Positions 1 through 8,472 of a DNA stretch of 45,671 nucleotides are shown in pieces (positions within the stretch are counted from its first letter, which is position 1; every line of letters begins with the position of its first letter). The notes beneath the pieces were generated by a model. The model saw only the letters and a list, made by a program, of their open reading frames with translations. It searched no databases and was not told the origin of the DNA. The translations under genes were made by a program, and so were the position numbers. Origin of the DNA: an uncultured Collinsella sp. (lineage in GTDB: Bacteria > Actinomycetota > Coriobacteriia > Coriobacteriales > Coriobacteriaceae). The stretch is from positions 1 through 45,671 of the forward strand of contig CAAEEX010000044.1 of the NCBI GenBank assembly GCA_900755005.1, read 5' to 3'.

Positions 1-500
1 AGGCCAGCAGGGCCGGAGCCCACCACGGCAACCGTGGGCGCGCCCTCCCCCGCTGGCTCAAAGCGGCGCGGGCCGCCGTTGGACCACTCGTGGTCGCTGA
101 TCGCACGCTCGTTGTCGTGAATCGTCGTGGGCTGGCCGTCGACCGAGCCCAAGTTGCACGCGGCCTCGCACAGCGCCGGGCACACGCGGCTCGTGAACTC
201 GGGCATGGGTGAGGTGAGCGACAGACGCTCGGCCGCCTCGTCCCAGCGGCCGCGATACACCAGCTCATTCCACTCGGGAATCAGGTTGTGCAGCGGGCAG
301 CCGCTCGGGCGCGCCTTGCCAAAGCTCGCGCCCATCTGGCAAAACGCCACGCCGCACATCATGCAACGGCTCGCCTGGGCACGGCGCGCGTCGTCGTCGA
401 GCTCCACGTACAGCGGATCGAAATCGCGGCTGCGCTCCTCCACAGGGCGAAGCTCGTGGGCCACGCGATCGATATCAAGAAAAGCACCGGGCTTACCCAT
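1..500 (-). CDS. gltD: Glutamate synthase small subunit, N-terminal part (cut by window edge)
   Basis: The reading frame starts at ATG 500 and runs off the window at base 1, giving about 166 residues. It begins MGKPGAFLDIDR, then shows the cysteine-rich N-terminal iron-sulfur region typical of GltD: CMMCGVAFCQMG, a further Cys in SGCPLHN, and CPALCEAACNLG. The visible part ends in VAVVGSGPAG, the start of the FAD-binding Rossmann fold. In this family the small subunit takes electrons from NAD(P)H and passes them through FAD and [4Fe-4S] clusters to the large subunit, which makes glutamate from 2-oxoglutarate and glutamine. The start codon lies 5 bases beyond the gltB stop on the same strand, so the two are almost certainly co-transcribed as gltB-gltD. 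The C-terminal NAD(P)H domain is outside the window. Confidence 0.95.
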   Translation of the reverse strand, partial: MGKPGAFLDIDRVAHELRPVEERSRDFDPLYVELDDDARRAQASRCMMCGVAFCQMGASFGKARPSGCPLHNLIPEWNELVYRGRWDEAAERLSLTSPMPEFTSRVCPALCEAACNLGSVDGQPTTIHDNERAISDHEWSNGGPRRFEPAGEGAPTVAVVGSGPAG

Positions 501-505
501 GGCAC

Positions 506-3500
506 TTACGCCTCCTTCTTGGTCGAAGCAACAGAGCTGGCGGTGGCGGGCGCAGCGCCAGCGACACCACCCACCACATCAAAGCGAGCGACATCGGCGG
601 CGTCGGCGCGACCGGTCACAATGTCAAACGCCAGCTCCTCGGCCTGCGCATGCGTCTTGCCGACGGCCTCGGCGGCGGCGACAATCGCCAGCACGCGCTC
701 GTACTCGGTTGGAATGACCTTCACAAAGTGCTTGTTCATCGAGTCGAAGCTGTAAAGCAGCTTAATGCCGCGCGGGCTCTGCGTCGCGTCCACGTGCTCC
801 TGGATGAGCGCACGAATCTGCGCCAGCTCGCCGGCCGTCGGGGCCTTGAGCTCAACGCTCTCGCGGTTCGCACGGGCATCGAGCGTGCCGTACTGGTCAA
901 AGACGTAAGCCACGCCGCCCGTCATGCCGGCGGCGAAGTTCTGCCCGACTTCGCCCAGGATGAGCGCCAGACCACCCGTCATGTACTCGCAGCCATGGTT
1001 GCCGCAGCCCTCGACCACCACGGTGGCACCGGAGTTGCGTACGCCAAAGCGCTGGCCTGCCAGGCCGTTAATAAAGCCGCGGCCACTCGTGGCGCCAAAG
1101 AACGCCACGTTGCCCACGATGATGTTCTCGTCGAACTTGTAGGTCGCATGCGGGTTGGGGCGCACCGACACCTCGCCGCCCGAAAGGCCCTTGCCAAAGT
1201 AGTCGTTGGCGTCACCGCACACATTGAGCGTAATGCCGCGCGGCAGGAAGGCGCCAAAGCTCTGACCGGCCGAACCATCGCAATCGATGGTGATGGAGCC
1301 GGCGGGCAGGCCCTCGGGATGCGCCTTGGTCACCGCGTTGCCCAAGATGGTGCCCACGCAGCGGTTGACGTTGGCGATATCGGCGCGGAAGCGAATCGGA
1401 CGCAGGTGCGCACGGGCATCGGCCGTATAGGGCACAAACAACGTGGAGTCGAGCGTCTTGCCGAGCTCGCTGTCGGCAGCCATCTGCGGCAGGAAGTGAC
1501 GACCGTCGGCACCCGGGATGTGGGCACCAAACTCACAGGTCGCGCTTGCCAGCACGGGCGACAGATCCAGCAGGTTAGCCTTGCGGTTGCCCGGGACCTC
1601 GATCTGGCGCAAGCACTCGGGATGGCCGATCATCTCGTCGACGGTGCGGAAGCCCAGGCTCGCCATGACCTCGCGCAGCTGCTCGGCAACAAAGAGCATA
1701 AAGTGCTCAACGTGCTCTGGCTTGCCGCGGAAGCCGCGACGCAGGCGGCAGTTTTGCGTAGCGATGCCGGCCGGGCAGGTATCCTGCTGGCAGTCGCGCT
1801 GCATGAGGCAGCCCATGGAGATGAGCGGCATGGTCGCAAAGCCAAACTCCTCGGCGCCCAACAGGCAGGCGACAGCAACATCGGTGCCGTCCATGAGCTT
1901 GCCGTCGGCCTCGAGCACCACGCGCGAGCGCAGGCCGTTTTGCAGCAGCGTCTGCTGGGCCTCGGCAAGGCCAAGCTCCAGCGGCAGACCGGCGTGCCAG
2001 ATAGAGTCGCGCGCAGCGGCACCCGAGCCGCCGTTGTGGCCGCTGATCAATATCTTGTCGGCAGCGCCCTTGGCAACACCGGTGGCGATGGTGCCGACGC
2101 CGGCCTCGCTGACCAGCTTGACCGACACGCGTGCGCCGGGGTTGGCGTTCTTAAGGTCGAAGATGAGCTCGGCCAGGTCCTCGATAGAGTAGATGTCGTG
2201 ATGCGGCGGAGGCGAGATCAGGCCGATGCCGGGCGTGGACTGACGGACCTCGGCAATCCAGGGGTAGACCTTCTTGCCGGGCAGGTGGCCACCCTCGCCA
2301 GGCTTGGCGCCCTGGGCCATCTTGATTTGAATCTCGAAGGCGCTGCACAGGTAGCGGCTCGTCACGCCAAAGCGCGCACTTGCCACCTGCTTGATCGCGG
2401 AGTTCTTGGAATCACCGTTAGCCAGCGGGGTCTCGCGACGCGGATCCTCACCGCCCTCGCCGGAGTTGGAACGGCCGTGCAGGCGGTTCATGGCGATGGC
2501 CATGCACTCGTGTGCTTCCTTGCTGATGGAGCCGTACGACATGGCGCCGGTGTTAAAGCGGCGGACGATGTTGAGCGCGGGCTCCACCTCGTCGAGCGAA
2601 ACCGGCGTGCGGCCGCTGGCATTAAAGTCGAGCAAGTCGCGCAGGCGCACGGCACGGCCGGTGAGGTGCAGGCGGGCGCTGTACTCCTTAAAGGTGTCGT
2701 AGCTGTCCTCACGGCAGGCGGTCTGCAGCAAATAGACAGTCTGCGGATCAATGAGGTGATCCTCGCCGCCGAGCGGGCGCCACTTGGTCAGGCCCAGCGT
2801 GGGCAGCTGATCGGGAGCCGGGCTCTTAAGGATAGCGAGCGCGGCGTCATAGCTCTCATTCTGCTCGCGCTCGACGTCCTCGACACCCATACCGCCCACA
2901 CGGCTCACCGTGCCGGCGAAATACGCGTTGACGAACTCCGGCGTAAAGCCCACGGCCTCGAAGATCTGCGCCGAATGGTAGCTCTGCACCGTGGAGATGC
3001 CCATCTTGGACATGATGGAGACGATGCCGGCGGTCGCAGCCTTGTTGTAGTTGGCGATGCCCTGCTCGGCCGTCACGTCCAGGTCGCCGTGTGCCGCCAG
3101 ATCGCGGACGCACGCATGTGCGCTGTACGGATAGATGCCGCTCGCGGAGTAGCCCACCAGTGCCGCAAAGTCGTGCGGAGACACGGCGTCGCCGCTCTCC
3201 ACCACGATATCGGCAAAGGTACGCACGCCGGCGCGGATCAGGTGGTTGTGCACGCAGCCCACGGCAAGCAGCGACGGTACGGGCACCTCGCCCGCTCCGG
3301 CGCGATCGCTCAGCACCACAATGTTCGCGCCGTCGCGAACCGCGGCCTCGACGTCTTCGGCAAGCTGCTTGAGCGCAGCCTGCAGCGCGCCCTCACCCGC
3401 GTCGCGGCGGTACACGGCACGGAAACGGCGGGTCTTAAAGCCAACACGGTCGATGGCACAAATGCGGTCGAACTCCTCCTCGCTCAGCAGCGGGCGCTCC

Positions 3501-5203
3501 AGACGCACCAGCTGGCAGGCCGTGCGGGAATCCTCGAGCAGGTTGCCGTGGTTGCCCAGGTAGAGCGTGGTCGAAGTTACCATATGCTCGCGCAGGGCAT
3601 CGATCGGCGGGTTCGTGACCTGGGCGAACAGCTGATAGAAGTAGTCAAAGAACGAGCGGGTCTTCTTTGACAGGCAGGCCAGCGGCGCGTCGATACCCAT
3701 CGAAGCGAGTGGGGCCTTGCCCTGCTGGGCCATGGGACGCACGACCTCGTCGACGTCATCCCAGTGATAGCCGAGCTTGGCCATGCGCACGGCCGAGGAC
3801 ACCTCGGCATCCTCGGCGGGCGCGGGCGCGGCGGGCTCATCGAGCGCGTCGACGGCCAGCGTCTCCTCGGCAATCCAATCACGGTAGGGCTTTTCCTTGG
3901 CGTAACGGGCGCGCAGCTCGTCGTTGTAGATCACGCGGCCGCGGGCAAAATCGACCTCGAGCATCTGGCCCGGTCCCAGGCAACCGCTCGTCAGGATGTT
4001 CTCGGGGCGTACCTCGATGGTGCCCACTTCGCTTGCCAGCATAAAGCGGCCATCGCGCGTCACGTAGTAGCGGGCGGGACGCAAGCCGTTGCGGTCGAGG
4101 GCGGCGCCCAGGGTACGACCATCGGTAAAGGCGATAGCGGCAGGACCGTCCCACGGCTCCATGAGCATGGACTGGTAAGCGTCGTAGGCGCGGCGCTCCT
4201 CACTCAGGCTGTCGTTGTGGTCCCACGGCTCGGGCAGCAACATGGACGCGGCACGCGTGAGCGGGCGACCGTTCATGACCAAGAATTCGAGCACGTTGTC
4301 CAGAATCGCGGAGTCGGAACCCTCGCGGTTGATGATGGGCATCACGCGCTCAAGATCGTGCTGCAGCACGGGGCTGTACAGGTTGGGTTCGCGGGCGCGG
4401 ATCCAGTTGACGTTGCCCTTGAGGGTGTTAATCTCGCCGTTGTGGATGATAAAGCGGTTGGGGTGCGCACGCTCCCAGCTGGGCGTGGTGTTGGTGGAGT
4501 AGCGCGAGTGGACGAGCGCCACGGCCGTTTTGACGGCGGCATCGTTGAGATCGATGAAGAAGCGGCGCATCTGCGTGGCGACGAGCATGCCCTTGTACAC
4601 GATAGTGCGCGAGCTCATGGAGCACACGTAGAAGATCTTGTCGCGCAGGGCAAACTCGGCATCGGCCTTCTTCTCGATGGTGCGGCGGCACACGTACAGG
4701 CGACGCTCAAAGGCATCGCCGGCGGGCGTGTCGTCCGGACGGCCCAGGAAGGCTTGCAGGATGGTAGGCATACAGGCGCGGGCCGTCTCGCCCAGATCGT
4801 GCGGGTCGACCGGCACCTCGCGCCAAAAGAGCAGCGGCACGCCAGCCTCGGCGCAGCCCTCCTCAAACACGCGACGGGCATCCTCTACGCCCTTGTCGTC
4901 CTGCGGAAAGAACAGCATGGCCACGCCATAGTCGCCCTCTGCCGGCAGAATCTGGCCGCACTTTTGAGCCTCTTTACGGAAAAAGTGATGCGGAACCTGG
5001 AACAGGATGCCGGCGCCGTCGCCGGTGTTCTTCTCGAGTCCGGTGCCGCCGCGGTGCTCCAAGTTGACCAGAATGGACAGCGCGTCGTCCAGAATCTGGT
5101 GATGGCGCTCGCCGTTGATATCGGCAAGCGCGCCGATGCCACACGCATCGTGGTCGAATTCGGGGCGATAAAGGCCCTGCTGCTGAGCGGAATCTGCCTG
5201 CAT
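506..5203 (-). CDS. gltB: Glutamate synthase large subunit
   Basis: A 1565-residue protein, the normal size for GltB. After a 20-residue propeptide, Cys21 in DACGIG is the expected nucleophile of the class-II glutaminase domain once the propeptide is removed. The FMN-binding synthase domain lies in the second half. The [3Fe-4S] cysteines are visible as C1132, C1138 and C1143 in CLMQRDCQQDTCPAG. The C-terminal glycine-rich beta-helix includes GCGNHGCEYMTGG. The enzyme takes ammonia from glutamine and transfers it to 2-oxoglutarate. The start is supported by AGGGGAGG six bases before ATG 5203. gltD follows 5 bases downstream. The promoter region upstream holds a large hairpin (5332-5396). No key residue appears to be missing. 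Confidence 0.97.
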   Translation of the reverse strand: MQADSAQQQGLYRPEFDHDACGIGALADINGERHHQILDDALSILVNLEHRGGTGLEKNTGDGAGILFQVPHHFFRKEAQKCGQILPAEGDYGVAMLFFPQDDKGVEDARRVFEEGCAEAGVPLLFWREVPVDPHDLGETARACMPTILQAFLGRPDDTPAGDAFERRLYVCRRTIEKKADAEFALRDKIFYVCSMSSRTIVYKGMLVATQMRRFFIDLNDAAVKTAVALVHSRYSTNTTPSWERAHPNRFIIHNGEINTLKGNVNWIRAREPNLYSPVLQHDLERVMPIINREGSDSAILDNVLEFLVMNGRPLTRAASMLLPEPWDHNDSLSEERRAYDAYQSMLMEPWDGPAAIAFTDGRTLGAALDRNGLRPARYYVTRDGRFMLASEVGTIEVRPENILTSGCLGPGQMLEVDFARGRVIYNDELRARYAKEKPYRDWIAEETLAVDALDEPAAPAPAEDAEVSSAVRMAKLGYHWDDVDEVVRPMAQQGKAPLASMGIDAPLACLSKKTRSFFDYFYQLFAQVTNPPIDALREHMVTSTTLYLGNHGNLLEDSRTACQLVRLERPLLSEEEFDRICAIDRVGFKTRRFRAVYRRDAGEGALQAALKQLAEDVEAAVRDGANIVVLSDRAGAGEVPVPSLLAVGCVHNHLIRAGVRTFADIVVESGDAVSPHDFAALVGYSASGIYPYSAHACVRDLAAHGDLDVTAEQGIANYNKAATAGIVSIMSKMGISTVQSYHSAQIFEAVGFTPEFVNAYFAGTVSRVGGMGVEDVEREQNESYDAALAILKSPAPDQLPTLGLTKWRPLGGEDHLIDPQTVYLLQTACREDSYDTFKEYSARLHLTGRAVRLRDLLDFNASGRTPVSLDEVEPALNIVRRFNTGAMSYGSISKEAHECMAIAMNRLHGRSNSGEGGEDPRRETPLANGDSKNSAIKQVASARFGVTSRYLCSAFEIQIKMAQGAKPGEGGHLPGKKVYPWIAEVRQSTPGIGLISPPPHHDIYSIEDLAELIFDLKNANPGARVSVKLVSEAGVGTIATGVAKGAADKILISGHNGGSGAAARDSIWHAGLPLELGLAEAQQTLLQNGLRSRVVLEADGKLMDGTDVAVACLLGAEEFGFATMPLISMGCLMQRDCQQDTCPAGIATQNCRLRRGFRGKPEHVEHFMLFVAEQLREVMASLGFRTVDEMIGHPECLRQIEVPGNRKANLLDLSPVLASATCEFGAHIPGADGRHFLPQMAADSELGKTLDSTLFVPYTADARAHLRPIRFRADIANVNRCVGTILGNAVTKAHPEGLPAGSITIDCDGSAGQSFGAFLPRGITLNVCGDANDYFGKGLSGGEVSVRPNPHATYKFDENIIVGNVAFFGATSGRGFINGLAGQRFGVRNSGATVVVEGCGNHGCEYMTGGLALILGEVGQNFAAGMTGGVAYVFDQYGTLDARANRESVELKAPTAGELAQIRALIQEHVDATQSPRGIKLLYSFDSMNKHFVKVIPTEYERVLAIVAAAEAVGKTHAQAEELAFDIVTGRADAADVARFDVVGGVAGAAPATASSVASTKKEA

Positions 5204-5331
5204 CGCGATCCTCCCCTAGATATTAGACAGTCAGTTGAATAGGCATACTAGGAGCATCGCCGGCCCGTTGTGTTTCCCACCCGTTTCGAAACAATCGCGT
5301 AACGCACACCGGCCATCAACGTCTTGCTATC

Positions 5332-5396
5332 AAACGTGTACGTCAGCCTCCAAACATGTCGAAATTTGACATCTTTGGAGGCTGACGTACACGTTT
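5332..5396. repeat. Large palindrome, 23-bp perfect arms
   Basis: The left arm (5332-5354) begins AAACGTGTACGTCAGCC and is a perfect reverse complement of the right arm (5374-5396). The 19-base centre is itself nearly palindromic (ATGTC...AAATTT...GACAT), so the whole 65 bases can fold into one long hairpin. It sits between divergent gltB and gpmA. There is no T-run directly after either arm that would make it a clean terminator. Its sequence differs from the TGTTACAGAT palindromes next to it. Confidence 0.85.
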
Positions 5397-5552
5397 TAGT
5401 GCAGGGACGGCCGGCACATATGCATCCAACCCCTTTGAATTATTCTGGAAACGAGGGCCACGCAGACTTTTGCATGATGCGACTCGACACCGCAGACCTC
5501 AAGGGCGGCAACAAGGCGCCCAAGTTCGGCTTGTAAGCTCACCGCTTCAAAC

Positions 5553-5690
5553 ATCTCAATCTGTAACAGGAGGAACCGATTTTGGCGCCTAGATGTTACA
5601 GATTGAGATTTTCTGCGGGACGGTTTTAGTTTGTCTCGATCCGTAACACCTAGGCCCAATTTCCATCCCTAGTTGTTACAGATCAAGACA
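5553..5690. repeat. Tandem palindrome pair, copy 1 (TGTTACAGAT family)
   Basis: Two palindromes lie in tandem. The first has arms 5553-5568 and 5594-5609 (16 bp, perfect, ATCTCAATCTGTAACA and its complement). The second has arms 5632-5648 and 5674-5690 (17 bp, two mismatches). They are 22 bases apart. The same two-palindrome unit, with the same 22-base spacing, recurs at 7961-8098, so gpmA and mntH lie between two copies in direct orientation. With 5332-5396 this fills most of the 623-base gap between gltB and gpmA; I see no gene in that gap. Confidence 0.85.
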
Positions 5691-5745
5691 GTTCGCAGCC
5701 CCCCTTCATCATCCTATTCAAATACAACAATTTTGTTAGTCTTGG

Positions 5746-5774
5746 TTAACTTTTAAGCTTAAAACGGGTATCCT
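5746..5774 (+). promoter_or_regulatory. Possible gpmA promoter
   Basis: TTAACT at 5746-5751 and TATCCT at 5769-5774 are separated by 17 bases and lie about 50 bases before the gpmA start, in an AT-rich stretch that stands out from the GC-rich surroundings. The match to a sigma-70 type promoter is only moderate. Confidence 0.35.
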
Positions 5775-5826
5775 TTGCGGCGTCAAGCAAACGGCACGCA
5801 CACCGTGCCAGATCAAGGAGGCCCCT

Positions 5827-6600
5827 ATGGCGCACCGAGCAGACCGACAGACAATGCAACTTGTCCTTATCCGTCACGGAGAATCCGAGTGGAACAAACT
5901 CAACCTGTTCACCGGCTGGACCGACGTAGAACTCACCGACACGGGCCGCGAAGAAGCCGCAGCAGGCGGTCGAGCCCTCAAAGAAGCCGGTTTCGACTTT
6001 GACGTCTGCTACACTTCGCGCCTCAAGCGCGCGATCCACACCCTCAACATCGTGCTCGGCCAAATGAATCGCGAGTGGTTGCCCGTCATTAAATCCTGGA
6101 AGCTCAACGAGCGCCACTACGGCGCGTTGCAGGGTCTCAACAAGGCCGATGCCGCGGCAGAGCACGGCGACGAACAGGTGCTCATCTGGCGCCGTTCCTT
6201 CGATGTCTGCCCGCCGGCGCTCGAGCCGGGCGACAGTCGCGACCCCCACACCCAGGAGCAATACCGCGACGTCGCGCCCGATCAGCTGCCCTATACCGAG
6301 TGCCTCAAGGACACGATCGCCCGCGCCTGGCCTTATTATGAGGACGAGATTCGCCCCCAGATGCTCGCCGGCAAGCGCGTACTCATCGCCGCACACGGCA
6401 ACTCCCTGCGCTCACTCGTCATGAAGCTCGAGCACCTCACGCCCGAGGAGATCCTCAAGGTCAACATCCCCACCGGCGTGCCGCTCGTCTACACCTTCGA
6501 CACCGATTTCAACGTCCTCGACAAGCGCTACATCGGCGACCCGGCGACCATCGCCGCCAAGATCGACGCCGTGGCCAATCAGGGCAAAGCACACAAGTAG
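5827..6600 (+). CDS. gpmA: 2,3-bisphosphoglycerate-dependent phosphoglycerate mutase
   Basis: A 257-residue cytosolic glycolytic enzyme that interconverts 3-phosphoglycerate and 2-phosphoglycerate. The RHGES motif supplies the phosphohistidine (His17), ERHYGALQG is the dPGM active-site segment, and AAHGNSLR supplies the second catalytic histidine (His190). The length fits the dPGM family rather than the shorter cobalamin phosphatase-like members. The start at 5827 is supported by AAGGAGG five bases upstream. It adds nine residues (MAHRADRQT) before the usual MQLVLIRHGE start; ATG 5854 is the alternative but has no comparable ribosome-binding site. mntH follows 75 bases downstream on the same strand. 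Confidence 0.95.
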   Translation: MAHRADRQTMQLVLIRHGESEWNKLNLFTGWTDVELTDTGREEAAAGGRALKEAGFDFDVCYTSRLKRAIHTLNIVLGQMNREWLPVIKSWKLNERHYGALQGLNKADAAAEHGDEQVLIWRRSFDVCPPALEPGDSRDPHTQEQYRDVAPDQLPYTECLKDTIARAWPYYEDEIRPQMLAGKRVLIAAHGNSLRSLVMKLEHLTPEEILKVNIPTGVPLVYTFDTDFNVLDKRYIGDPATIAAKIDAVANQGKAHK

Positions 6601-6675
6601 CCCCAACCCAAAACCGACGCGTGGCGCCGCACGGCCCAGATGCGACGTCACGCCGCCCATACACAGGAGCGCACC

Positions 6676-7932
6676 ATGCTCAACCATCTCAAACAACACT
6701 TTGGTTCCCGGCGCACCGGTGGTCACGGAGGCCTAGACATTGCGCGGCATATCGGCCCCGGGCTGCTCGTGACCGTCGGCTTTATCGACCCGGGCAACTG
6801 GGCCTCCAATATGGCCGCGGGCTCGCAGTTTGGCTACGCGCTGCTGTGGATCGTCACGCTGTCCACGATTATGCTCATTGTGCTGCAGCACAACGCGGCG
6901 CACCTGGGTATCGCCACGGGCGCCTGCCTTGCCGAGGCCACGACACGTTACCTCCCCCGCTTCGTTGGACGCACGGTACTCGCCAGTGCCTATCTCGCGA
7001 CTGTCGCCACCGCCATGGCCGAAGTCCTGGGTGGCGCGATTGCCCTTCAAATGCTCTTTGGGCTGCCCGCGCGCGCGGGCTGCGTCATCGTGGCGGCAGT
7101 ATCGATGGCGATGCTCATGACGAGCTCCTACAAGCGCGCCGAACGCTGGATCATCGCCTTCGTGGGTGTGGTGGGACTCTCGTTTTTAGCAGAGCTCGCG
7201 CTGGTCAAAGTCGACTGGCCGCAAGCAACCGCAAGCTGGATCACCCCCAGCATGCCTGCCGACTCGGCAACGATTATCGTGAGTGTCCTGGGTGCGGTCG
7301 TTATGCCACACAACCTTTTTCTGCACTCCGAGGTCATCCAATCCATGCACTTCGAAGGCCAAGGCGAGCAAGTTATCGAAGAACGTCTGCACTACGAGCT
7401 CTTCGACACGCTCTTTTCGATGGGCGTGGGCTGGGCAATCAACTCGGCCATGGTCATCCTGGCCGCAACGACCTTCTTTGCGCACGGCATGGTCGTAGAC
7501 GACCTCGCCGTCGCAGCGGCCACGCTCTCCCCCATCTTGGGCCCGGCGAGCTCGACCATCTTTGCGGTAGCGCTGCTGTTCGCGGGACTATCGAGCAGCG
7601 TGACAGCGGGCATGGCGGCGGGAACCATCACTGCGGGCATGTTCGACGAGGAATACGATATCCACGACCGACATTCCTCGATCGGGGTGGCGGCCTGTTT
7701 CGTCGGCGCAGTGACGGCGTGCCTGGTCGTCCCAAATCCTTTTGAAGGTCTCATCTGGAGTCAGGCACTGCTGTCGCTTCAGCTGCCGATTACGGTCTTT
7801 GTGCTCATACGGCTCACCAGTTCACGCCGCGTCATGGGCAAATACGCCAATTCGCGCCCGCTCAACGCGCTGCTTGTAGGGATTGGTGCCATCGTGACGA
7901 TTCTCGATGTCGTGTTGTTGACAGGGATGTAA
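6676..7932 (+). CDS. mntH: Nramp-family Mn2+/Fe2+ transporter
   Basis: A 418-residue multi-spanning inner-membrane protein. The two unwound-helix metal-site motifs of Nramp transporters are present: DPGN (residues 38-41) in TM1 and MPHN (210-213) in TM6. The methionine of the TM6 motif is the residue associated with transition-metal selectivity in the family, so Mn2+ or Fe2+ uptake coupled to protons is the likely role. I chose ATG 6676 because AGGAG lies six bases upstream; an in-frame ATG at 6640 has no ribosome-binding site. It follows gpmA by 75 bases. dPGM enzymes are not Mn-dependent, so the pairing may be only positional. No Mn riboswitch was recognised in the short leader. Confidence 0.92.
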   Translation: MLNHLKQHFGSRRTGGHGGLDIARHIGPGLLVTVGFIDPGNWASNMAAGSQFGYALLWIVTLSTIMLIVLQHNAAHLGIATGACLAEATTRYLPRFVGRTVLASAYLATVATAMAEVLGGAIALQMLFGLPARAGCVIVAAVSMAMLMTSSYKRAERWIIAFVGVVGLSFLAELALVKVDWPQATASWITPSMPADSATIIVSVLGAVVMPHNLFLHSEVIQSMHFEGQGEQVIEERLHYELFDTLFSMGVGWAINSAMVILAATTFFAHGMVVDDLAVAAATLSPILGPASSTIFAVALLFAGLSSSVTAGMAAGTITAGMFDEEYDIHDRHSSIGVAACFVGAVTACLVVPNPFEGLIWSQALLSLQLPITVFVLIRLTSSRRVMGKYANSRPLNALLVGIGAIVTILDVVLLTGM

Positions 7933-7960
7933 TGGGACGGGGCACCTACCCAGGCAAACG

Positions 7961-8098
7961 TCTCGATCTGTAACATCTAGACCCGCTTTTGATGTCTAGA
8001 TGTTACAGATCGAGATCATTCCGAGGGACAGCTCCGTTTGTCTCGATCTGTAACAGGAAGACCCGTTTTGAGCCGTTAGACGTTACAGATTAAGACAA
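7961..8098. repeat. Tandem palindrome pair, copy 2 (TGTTACAGAT family)
   Basis: The first palindrome has arms 7961-7981 and 7995-8015 (21 bp, perfect, ending ...TGTAACATCTAGA). The second has arms 8038-8054 and 8082-8098 (17 bp, two mismatches). Spacing and order match the pair at 5553-5690. This unit fills most of the 307-base gap between mntH and the rubredoxin gene. It may also act as the transcription end of mntH, although neither hairpin is followed by a good T-run on the plus strand. Confidence 0.85.
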
Positions 8099-8163
8099 AA
8101 GGTCGGCCGGACTCACAACAGACAGGATCGGCCAACAGCAACCGTGATCCCTTGGGGGCGGAG

Positions 8164-8200
8164 GAAAAGGGCCCCGGCCGAGAATTCGACCGAGGCCCTT
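8164..8200 (-). terminator. Intrinsic terminator of the rubredoxin gene
   Basis: Read on the minus strand, AAGGGCC...GGCCCTT forms a GC-rich stem with further pairing in the CGGTCGAATTCTCGGCCG centre, followed by TTTTCC. It lies 40 bases past the rubredoxin stop. Confidence 0.75.
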
Positions 8201-8239
8201 GGACAGAGCTATGTTCGGCTTTCGCCGTGTGTCTGCGAG

Positions 8240-8383
8240 CTACTCCTCGACGAGCTCAAACTGATCGGGACCGACGCCACACACCGGGCACACATAATCC
8301 TCGGGCAGCTCGGGCGTATCGACCTCAACCTCGTAACCGCAAACGACGCACACGAACTTATACGTCTTCTTCTCCTCAGCCAT
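8240..8383 (-). CDS. Small rubredoxin
   Basis: A 47-residue protein. Two CxxC knuckles, C12-V-V-C15 and C32-P-V-C35, with VCxVCGY near the start and YVCPVCGVG near the end, are the iron site of rubredoxin. It is a little shorter than classic rubredoxins (52-54 residues). It begins MAEEKKTYKF and has GAGGAG nine bases upstream. Rubredoxins are one-electron carriers in the cytosol. A flavin reductase-like gene lies 89 bases upstream on the same strand, and the two domains are fused in high-molecular-weight rubredoxins, so this may be a split version feeding an O2- or NO-reducing flavodiiron protein elsewhere. A strong AT-rich promoter lies just upstream, so it may also be transcribed alone. Confidence 0.88.
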   Translation of the reverse strand: MAEEKKTYKFVCVVCGYEVEVDTPELPEDYVCPVCGVGPDQFELVEE

Positions 8384-8427
8384 GATGTTCTCCTCTCAAA
8401 CGCAACTGGTGATGTACTTCATTTATC

Positions 8428-8455
8428 AGTATAGATTCTTAATAATATAATGCAA
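8428..8455 (-). promoter_or_regulatory. Promoter of the rubredoxin gene
   Basis: On the minus strand TTGCAT (8450-8455) and TATACT (8428-8433) are separated by 16 bases, about 45 bases upstream of the rubredoxin start. The spacer is almost pure A/T, unlike the rest of the window. Confidence 0.6.
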
Positions 8456-8472
8456 GTATTTTTAAAACATTT

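Noticed and set aside
650..5242. Long plus-strand frames opposite gltB (1006 and 492 residues)
   Set aside because: They are antisense shadows of a clear gltB gene in high-GC DNA and show no family motif or ribosome-binding site.
5324..5536. 70-residue plus-strand frame over the gltB upstream hairpin
   Set aside because: It runs straight through a palindrome with no ribosome-binding site.
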